Shown one piece after another: positions 1-5,173 of a stretch of 5,173 bases of DNA (positions are counted from its first letter, which is position 1; each line of letters begins with the position of its first letter). The stretch comes from Rubrivirga sp. (GTDB lineage Bacteria > Bacteroidota > Rhodothermia > Rhodothermales > Rubricoccaceae): assembly GCA_012269805.1 (NCBI GenBank), contig JAAXJP010000694.1, positions 10,404 through 15,576 on the forward strand, in the 5' to 3' direction. The notes beneath the pieces are model-generated. The model was not told the origin of the DNA. It made no database searches and worked only from the letters and a program-made list of their open reading frames with translations. A program made the translations under genes and the position numbers.

Positions 1-1
1 C

Positions 2-2035
2 GGGACGACCGACGAGCTGCTGCTCCTCGTGAGCCTCTGGCCAGGCGAGTCGAAAGGATACACGGTCGAGGCCGCCCCGGCCGCCTCGGTCGCGCCGCGC
101 GCCCACGCGCTCCACGACGCGCGCCGCGACGACGTGGCGTGGGAGAACGACCGCGTCGCCTTCCGCACCTACGGCGTGGGCCTGTGGGAACTGGAGGACC
201 TCGTCAGCAGCGGGATCGACGCGTGGACGAAGCGGACCGACGCTCTCGTCGCCGACCGCTGGTACGCCGAGGGCGACTACCACACCGACCACGGCGAGGG
301 CGCCGACTTCTACTCGGTCGGGCCGTCGCTCGGCGCCGGCGGCACGGCGGTCTGGACCGACGGCGAGCTCCACCGCGCCCCCAACTTCAGCCAGCACCGC
401 GTCCTCGCCGACGGGCCGCTCCGCGCGGTCGTCGAGATGCGCCACGGGCCGTGGGACGTCGAGGGCACCGCGGCGACCGAGACGCGGCGCGTGACGATCG
501 ACGCGGGCCGGCCGACGTTCCGCCTCGAGAGCACCGTCTCGGCGCCCGATCTGGAAGCGCTTCAGGTCGCGACGGGCGTCGTCGACCGCGGCGGCGTCGT
601 GGCCTCGAGGGGCGAAACGGGCGGCTGGACGTGGCTCAGCACGTGGGGGCCGGTCGACCCGTCACGTGGCGGGCACGGCGACCTCGGCGTGGCCGTCCTC
701 ACCCGCGCCGACCGCCTCGACGCCGCGGCCGAAGCCGACGGCCACCACCTCCTGGTCCTCGACCCGCCGCCGGGCAGCCCCGTCGTCACCCACGTCGCCA
801 CGGCGTGGACGGCGGCCGGCGACGTCGACGGCCCCGAGGACTGGTGGGCGCTCCTCGACGCCGAGGCCGACCGCCTCGCGCGTCCGCTCCGCGTGTCCGT
901 CGAGACGGCGCCGCTCGACGCGCGCGCCGCGCTCGCCGCCGCCGCCGACCGGCTCCGCCCGTTTTTGGACCGCCCGGCCGTCGACGGCCAGATCCCGCGC
1001 TCGCTCGAGCCCGACGGCACGGCCGACGAGTCGCCGGCCCGCGAGTGGACGAGCGGGTTCTACCCCGGCACGCTCTGGCTCCTCCACGAGGCCACGGGCG
1101 ACGACGCCTTCGCCGACGCGGCGCGCGCCTGGACCGCCGTCGTCGAGCCCGAGAAGCGGAACGGCGGGACGCACGACATGGGCTTCAAGGTCTACACGAG
1201 CGCTGGGAACGCCCTCCGCCTTACCGGCGAGGCCCACTACCGCGACGTCGTGGTCGAGGCCGCCGACACGCTCCTGACGCGGTTCGACCCGGACATCGGC
1301 GCGATCCGCTCGTGGGACTGGGGGAGCTGGCGGTTCCCGGTCATCATCGACAACATGATGAACCTGGAGCTGCTCTACGCGGCCTCCCGGCTGACCGGCG
1401 ACGACCGCTACGCCGAGGCCGCGACGGAGCATGCGCGGACGACGCTCCGGCACCACTTCCGCGACGACGCGAGCTCCTACCACGTCGTCCAGTTCGACGA
1501 CGAGACCGGCGCCGTGCTGCAGAAGGGGACGCACCAGGGCTCCAGCGACGCCTCGGCGTGGAGCCGCGGCCAGGCATGGGCGCTGTACGGCTTCACGATG
1601 GCCCACCGCGAGTCGGGCGAGCCCGACTTCCTGGCCCAGGCCGAGCGCGTGGCCGACTTCATCCTGAGCCACCCGCGCCTGCCGGGCGACGGCGTGCCCT
1701 ACTGGGACTTCGACGCGCCCGCCATCCCCGACGAGCCGCGCGACGCCTCGGCCGCGGCCCTCGTCGCCTCGGCCCTGTACGAGCTGGCCGGCTTCGTGCC
1801 CGACGAGCGCGACCGCTACGTCGCCGCCGCGGACCGCCTCCTCGCATCGCTCTCGCAGGACTACCTCGCCGACCCCGACCTCGACGAGCCGTTTCTCCTC
1901 GACCACAGCACGGGCAGCGTGCCCGGCGCCTTCGAGGTCGACGTGCCCATCACCTACGCGGACACCTACTACGTCGAGGCGCTCCTCCGCCGGCTCCGCC
2001 TCGCCGACGGCCGGCCCGTCCTCGGTACCCGATGA
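2..2035 (+). CDS. DUF4861-GH88 fusion: unsaturated glucuronyl hydrolase (5' truncated)
   Basis: Probable two-domain carbohydrate enzyme; 677 residues are visible, counted from base 2. The reading frame is already open at the window edge and the residues before the GTG at base 29 (DELLLL, then VSLWPGES) read as an ongoing beta-strand, so the real start is upstream. Residues about 1-300 resemble DUF4861 (AWENDR near 46-51, SGIDAW near 69-74, a YHTDHGEG cluster at 93-100 leading to DFYSVGPS). Residues about 310-677 form a GH88 (alpha/alpha)6 barrel: HDMGF with Asp392 (codon 1175-1177), IIDNMMN with Asp450 (1349-1351), then HQGSSD and WSRGQAW near 511-526. These two Asp match the catalytic pair of the family, which hydrates the vinyl ether of terminal 4,5-unsaturated uronic acids and so releases them from oligosaccharides. 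GH88 is confident; the DUF4861 assignment is from memory of its motifs and its activity is unassigned. Localisation cannot be judged without the N-terminus. The stop overlaps the next gene. Confidence 0.88.
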   Translation, partial: GTTDELLLLVSLWPGESKGYTVEAAPAASVAPRAHALHDARRDDVAWENDRVAFRTYGVGLWELEDLVSSGIDAWTKRTDALVADRWYAEGDYHTDHGEGADFYSVGPSLGAGGTAVWTDGELHRAPNFSQHRVLADGPLRAVVEMRHGPWDVEGTAATETRRVTIDAGRPTFRLESTVSAPDLEALQVATGVVDRGGVVASRGETGGWTWLSTWGPVDPSRGGHGDLGVAVLTRADRLDAAAEADGHHLLVLDPPPGSPVVTHVATAWTAAGDVDGPEDWWALLDAEADRLARPLRVSVETAPLDARAALAAAADRLRPFLDRPAVDGQIPRSLEPDGTADESPAREWTSGFYPGTLWLLHEATGDDAFADAARAWTAVVEPEKRNGGTHDMGFKVYTSAGNALRLTGEAHYRDVVVEAADTLLTRFDPDIGAIRSWDWGSWRFPVIIDNMMNLELLYAASRLTGDDRYAEAATEHARTTLRHHFRDDASSYHVVQFDDETGAVLQKGTHQGSSDASAWSRGQAWALYGFTMAHRESGEPDFLAQAERVADFILSHPRLPGDGVPYWDFDAPAIPDEPRDASAAALVASALYELAGFVPDERDRYVAAADRLLASLSQDYLADPDLDEPFLLDHSTGSVPGAFEVDVPITYADTYYVEALLRRLRLADGRPVLGTR
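2032..2035 (+). other. ATGA start/stop overlap, probable translational coupling
   Basis: The ATG of the GH2 gene (2032-2034) overlaps the TGA of the DUF4861-GH88 gene (2033-2035). The roughly 20 bases upstream have no purine-rich Shine-Dalgarno motif, so re-initiation by ribosomes finishing the upstream gene is a plausible way to start translation. The overlap also shows the two genes share a transcript. The start is supported by the signal peptide that follows immediately; the same frame stays open far upstream, but there it reads as Arg/Pro-rich sequence that is only a shadow of the GH88 gene. Confidence 0.8.
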
Positions 2036-4485
2036 CCCACCACCCCGTGACGATCTCCCGTTTCCTGTTTCTTGCCGTGGCGTTCGCCCTGGCCGTGCCC
2101 GCCTCGGCGCAGGGCCGGTCCGTGGTGAACCTGAACGCCGACTGGGACTACCTCGAGGTGGCCGCCGCGTCGCCCGAGGCGGCCCGGGCCGCGGACGGTT
2201 GGGAGGCCGTCTCGCTCCCGCACAGCTGGAACGTCTGGGACACGACCGACCTCGAGCCCGGCTACCGCCGCGACGCGAGCTGGTACCGGAAGACGCTGAC
2301 CCTCACCCCCCAGGCCGGTCGCCGAACCCTCCTCTCTTTCGAGGGCGCGGCCATGACCGCCGACGTCTACGTCAACGGCGAGCGGGCCGGCGGCCACGTC
2401 GGCGGCTACGTCGGGTTCGACGTGGACATCACCGACCACCTCGAGGACGGCGACAACGAGGTCCTCGTCCGCGTCTCGAACGCCTACGACCGCGACCTCA
2501 TCCCCTCGCAGAAGGCCGACTACTTCCTGTTCGGCGGCCTGACGCGCGACGTCTGGCTAAAGGACGTCCCGGCGACCTACGTCGAGCGCGCCCACGTCCT
2601 CACGCCGGAGGTGAGCGCCGCGCGCGCCGCGCTGGCGGTCCGCGTGGCCCTCGGCGGCGACGGGGCCCGCGGGGGGCACGCCCTCCGCGCCCGCCTCGTG
2701 GACCCCGCCGGCCGGGTCGTCCAGACCGCCGAGGCGGCCGTGCCCGCCGGCACGCGCGACTCGGTGACTGTCGACTTCGAGCCCGTCGCCAACCCGGAGC
2801 TGTGGTCCACGCGCGAGCCGAACCTGTACCGCGTCGAGGTCGAGCTCCTGGCCGACGGCGCCGTGGCCGACGCCGTGACGGAGCCGCTCGGCTTCCGCTG
2901 GTTCGAGTTCCGCGAGGGCGGCGCGTTCTACCTCAACGGCGAGCGGCTCCTGCTCCGCGGGACACACCGCCACGAGGACCACGCCGGCTACGCCTCGGCC
3001 ATCCCGAACGAGATCCACCGCCGGGACATGGCGATGATGAAGGAGGTCGGCGCCAACTTCGTCCGCCTCGGCCACTACCCGCAGGACCCGGTCGTCTACC
3101 AGGCCGCCGACAGCCTCGGACTCCTCATTTGGGACGAGCTCCCGTGGAACCGCGGCGGCCAAGGCGGTCCCGCGTGGATGGCGAACACCGAGCGGCTCCT
3201 CCGCGAGCAGATCGCCCAGAACCGGAACCACCCGAGCGTGATCCTGTGGTCGCTCGGCAACGAGATCTACTGGCTCCCCGACTTCCCCGGCGGCGACGAC
3301 CCCGAGCGCCTCAACGCGACCCTCCAGCACCTCCACGAGGTCGCCCACGAGCTCGACCCGTCGCGCCTGACGGCCATCCGGAAGTACTACGACGGCGCCG
3401 ACATCGTCGACGTGTTCTCGCCGTCGATCTGGGCCGGCTGGTACTCCGGCGTCTACACGGCGTACGAGGCCGCGCTCCGCGACGCGCAGGAGCGGTACCC
3501 GCGCCTGCTCCACATGGAGTTCGGCGGCTCGAGCCACGTCGGCCGGCACACCGAGACGCCGATCGACGGGCAGGGGCTCGTCGACCCCGACCAGTGGAGC
3601 GAGGCCGTCAACCAGGTCGAGGTCACGAACATCGCGAAAAACGGCGACTGGTCCGAGAGCTACATCGTCGACCTGTTCGACTGGTCGCTCCGCGTCTCGG
3701 AGACGCTCCCGGACTTCACGGGCAACGCCCAGTGGGCGTTCAAGGACTTCGGCACGCCGCTCCGGCCCGAGAACGACCTCCCGTACGTGAACCAGAAGGG
3801 CCTCGTCACCCGCGACGGGACGCCGAAGGACGCCTACTACGTGTTCAAGAGCGTCTGGACCGACCCCGACGCGGGCGACGACCCGATGTGCTGGATCGAG
3901 TCCCACACCTGGACCGAGCGGTCGGGCCCGGCCGGCGAGCCGCTGCCGGTCGCCGTCTACTGCAACACCGACGCCGCGCGCCTCTCGCTCGACGGCCGCG
4001 CCCTCGGCACGGTCGAGCGCGACCCGAGCGCGTTCCCCGCCGCCGGCCTCACGTGGGACGTCCCGTTCGCGGTCGGCTCGAACGTGCTCGTCGCGGAGGG
4101 CCTCGAGGCGGGCGAGGTCGTGACGGCCGACACGCTCGTGGTGACCTACCACGACACGCCCGCCGGCACGCCCGACGAGATCGTCCTCACGACCGAGCCG
4201 CTCGCGAACGGCAACCTCCTCGTCGTCGCCACGATGCGCGACGCCGACGGCCGCCGCGTGCTCGACTACGAGGACGACGTCTACTTCAGCCTCGACGGCG
4301 CCGGCGAGCTGCTCGTCGGCTGGGGCACGCCGACGCGGAGCCAGCGCGTGGCCTTCGCGAACGGCCGCGCCGCCATCGAGCTGGCGCCCGGCGACGGGCC
4401 CGCCGTCGTGAGCGCGCTGAACCAGGACTTCAAGGGCTCCTACCTGACGATCCCGGCTCCGACCGGCCTGACGGAGCGCCGCTAG
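2032..4485 (+). CDS. Secreted GH2 glycosidase (beta-galactosidase/beta-glucuronidase-like)
   Basis: Retaining exo-beta-glycosidase of family GH2, 817 aa. A signal peptide (hydrophobic stretch about 9-24, likely cut after ASA at residue 26) sends it to the periplasm or beyond. Domains in order: jelly-roll sugar-binding domain about 33-178 (LPHSW, WYRK, VYVNG, FGGLTRDVWL); Ig-like domain about 183-292; TIM barrel about 293-610; then two Ig-like domains, about 620-708 (like DUF4982) and about 712-806 (like Glyco_hydro2_C5). The barrel carries LRGTHRHEDH (308-317), NFVRLGHYP (342-350), WDE (367-369), WSLGNE with acid/base Glu411 (codon 3262-3264), MEFGG with nucleophile Glu496 (3517-3519) and the conserved Trp568. 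All catalytic parts are present, so it should be active. The sugar removed cannot be read from sequence: GH2 covers galactosidases, glucuronidases, mannosidases and others. The uronate-active neighbour makes a role in trimming uronic-acid oligosaccharides likely. Confidence 0.93.
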   Translation: MTHHPVTISRFLFLAVAFALAVPASAQGRSVVNLNADWDYLEVAAASPEAARAADGWEAVSLPHSWNVWDTTDLEPGYRRDASWYRKTLTLTPQAGRRTLLSFEGAAMTADVYVNGERAGGHVGGYVGFDVDITDHLEDGDNEVLVRVSNAYDRDLIPSQKADYFLFGGLTRDVWLKDVPATYVERAHVLTPEVSAARAALAVRVALGGDGARGGHALRARLVDPAGRVVQTAEAAVPAGTRDSVTVDFEPVANPELWSTREPNLYRVEVELLADGAVADAVTEPLGFRWFEFREGGAFYLNGERLLLRGTHRHEDHAGYASAIPNEIHRRDMAMMKEVGANFVRLGHYPQDPVVYQAADSLGLLIWDELPWNRGGQGGPAWMANTERLLREQIAQNRNHPSVILWSLGNEIYWLPDFPGGDDPERLNATLQHLHEVAHELDPSRLTAIRKYYDGADIVDVFSPSIWAGWYSGVYTAYEAALRDAQERYPRLLHMEFGGSSHVGRHTETPIDGQGLVDPDQWSEAVNQVEVTNIAKNGDWSESYIVDLFDWSLRVSETLPDFTGNAQWAFKDFGTPLRPENDLPYVNQKGLVTRDGTPKDAYYVFKSVWTDPDAGDDPMCWIESHTWTERSGPAGEPLPVAVYCNTDAARLSLDGRALGTVERDPSAFPAAGLTWDVPFAVGSNVLVAEGLEAGEVVTADTLVVTYHDTPAGTPDEIVLTTEPLANGNLLVVATMRDADGRRVLDYEDDVYFSLDGAGELLVGWGTPTRSQRVAFANGRAAIELAPGDGPAVVSALNQDFKGSYLTIPAPTGLTERR

Positions 4486-4510
4486 CCCACCACTGCACCC
4501 CTCCGAATCC
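4486..4510 (+). other. 25-base intergenic spacer, no terminator or Shine-Dalgarno seen
   Basis: Short C-rich gap between the GH2 stop and the receptor ATG. I see no inverted repeat followed by a T-run, so no intrinsic terminator, and no AGGAGG-like motif ahead of the ATG at 4511. Lack of a Shine-Dalgarno motif is common in Bacteroidota and relatives. The spacing argues that the receptor is co-transcribed with the two glycosidase genes, although a weak internal promoter inside the GH2 gene cannot be excluded. Confidence 0.6.
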
Positions 4511-5173
4511 ATGACACGACGGATCCGACTCGTCCTCCTGCCGGCCCTCCTGCTGGGGCTGGCCCTGCCGGCCTCGGCGGCCCTGCCGGCCGTCCTCAGG
4601 GGGACGATCACCGACGCCGCCACCGGCGACCCGCTCATCGGCGCGACGGTCCGCGTCGACGGGACCGGGCTCGGCGCGGCCACCGACATCGACGGCGCGT
4701 ACCGGCTGGCGCGGGTGCCGAGCGGCCCGCAGGTCGTCGTCGTCTCTTACATCGGGTACCGCGAGCAGCGCGTCGAGGTCGACGTGCCCGAGGGCGGGAC
4801 GCGCGAGCTCGACGTCGCGCTCGAGCTCGACGTGATCCAGGGCGAGGGCGTCGAGATCACGGCCCAGGCCGAGGGCCAGGTGGCCGCCATCAACCAGCAG
4901 ATCCGGTCCAACCAGATCGTGTCGGTCGTGTCGGCGGCGCGGCTCCAAGAGCTCCCGGACGCGAACGCCGCCGAGTCGGTCGGCCGGCTCCCGGGCATCT
5001 CGATCCAGCGCGACGCGGGCGAAGGGCAGAACGTCGTCATCCGTGGCCTCTCGCCGAAGTACAACAACGTGACCGTCAACGGCGTCAAGCTGCCGTCGAC
5101 CAACTTCGACACGCGGGCGACGGACATCAGCATGGTGTCGTCCGAGATGCTCGCCGGCGTCGAGGTCTACAAG
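4511..5173 (+). CDS. TonB-dependent outer-membrane receptor, N-terminal part (3' truncated)
   Basis: The first 221 residues of a TonB-dependent receptor; the frame is open to the last base of the window, so the beta-barrel lies outside. Such receptors import substrates across the outer membrane using TonB/ExbBD energy. Start: the ATG at 4511 is followed directly by a clear signal peptide (MTRRIR, then a Leu-rich core, cut near ASA at residue 23). Residues about 28-107 form a CarboxypepD_reg-like beta-sandwich (GTITDAATGDPLIGATV, TDIDGAYRL, VSYIGY). VEITAQA (114-120) may act as a TonB box. The plug begins about 125, with ELPDANAAESVGRLPGISIQ (147-166), NVVIRGLSPKYN (174-185), VTVNGVKLPS (188-197) and MLAGVEVYK at the end. 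The plug resembles the CirA/FecA-type receptors rather than SusC, whose usual signatures I do not see. The glycosidase neighbours suggest an oligosaccharide substrate, but siderophore or other uptake is not excluded by sequence alone. Confidence 0.93.
   Translation, partial: MTRRIRLVLLPALLLGLALPASAALPAVLRGTITDAATGDPLIGATVRVDGTGLGAATDIDGAYRLARVPSGPQVVVVSYIGYREQRVEVDVPEGGTRELDVALELDVIQGEGVEITAQAEGQVAAINQQIRSNQIVSVVSAARLQELPDANAAESVGRLPGISIQRDAGEGQNVVIRGLSPKYNNVTVNGVKLPSTNFDTRATDISMVSSEMLAGVEVYK

Noticed and set aside
960..967. T-run (gtttttgg) near the junction of the DUF4861-like and GH88 domains, considered as a frameshift or slippage site
   Set aside because: The run is only five T, reads in frame as Phe-Leu, does not form a standard X-XXY-YYZ slippery heptamer in the gene frame, and both domains are already in one frame.
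662..1906. A 414-residue minus-strand open frame inside the GH88 region
   Set aside because: Same shadow effect; composition is dominated by Val, Gly, Arg and Glu with no family motif, while the plus strand carries clear GH88 signatures.
139..2031. Upstream extension of the GH2 reading frame giving a 1448-residue protein
   Set aside because: The added sequence is Arg/Pro-rich, has no recognisable domain and lies out of frame over the well-conserved DUF4861-GH88 gene. A signal peptide starts exactly at the ATG at 2032.
4486..4510. Possible transcription terminator between the GH2 gene and the receptor
   Set aside because: No inverted repeat with a following T-run is visible in the 25 bases.
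2199..4514. A 771-residue plus-strand frame within the GH2 gene
   Set aside because: Extremely Arg/Pro-rich out-of-frame translation of the GH2 gene, with no domain and no plausible start context.
2557..4689. A 710-residue open frame on the minus strand across the GH2 gene and into the receptor gene
   Set aside because: It is the antisense shadow of GC-rich codons (few A/T third positions means few antisense stops). It is low-complexity Val/Arg/Ala/Glu sequence without motifs, and it crosses two real genes.

Overview
The window reads as a fragment of a polysaccharide-utilisation operon from a very GC-rich member of the Bacteroidota/Rhodothermota group. Three features support this. Codon third positions are almost always G or C. 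Neither visible start codon has a Shine-Dalgarno motif. The third gene is a TonB-dependent receptor with an N-terminal carboxypeptidase-regulatory-like domain, an architecture typical of these phyla. A marine Rhodothermota lineage such as the Rubricoccaceae would fit, but this is inference from composition and gene type; no marker gene is present.

Layout: all three genes lie on the + strand and are tightly packed. Bases 2-2035 hold the 3' part of a large two-domain protein, a DUF4861-like N-terminal region fused to a GH88 unsaturated glucuronyl hydrolase catalytic domain; its true start lies upstream of the window. It overlaps by four bases (ATGA) with a secreted GH2 glycosidase (2032-4485, 817 aa) that has both catalytic glutamates and extra C-terminal Ig-like domains. 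After only 25 bases, a TonB-dependent outer-membrane receptor starts at 4511 and runs off the window end; only its signal peptide, regulatory domain and part of the plug are visible.

How they may work together (inference): the receptor would import oligosaccharides of a uronic-acid-containing polysaccharide, the GH2 enzyme would trim a neutral sugar or uronic acid from them in the periplasm, and the GH88 domain would release terminal 4,5-unsaturated uronic acid. The DUF4861 region has no function I can assign with certainty; being fused to GH88 suggests it acts on the same uronate end. The polysaccharide (ulvan, a pectic side chain, a glycosaminoglycan or another) cannot be fixed from this window. 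No RNA gene, repeat array, mobile element or terminator was recognised, and no gene-free stretch exceeds 25 bases.
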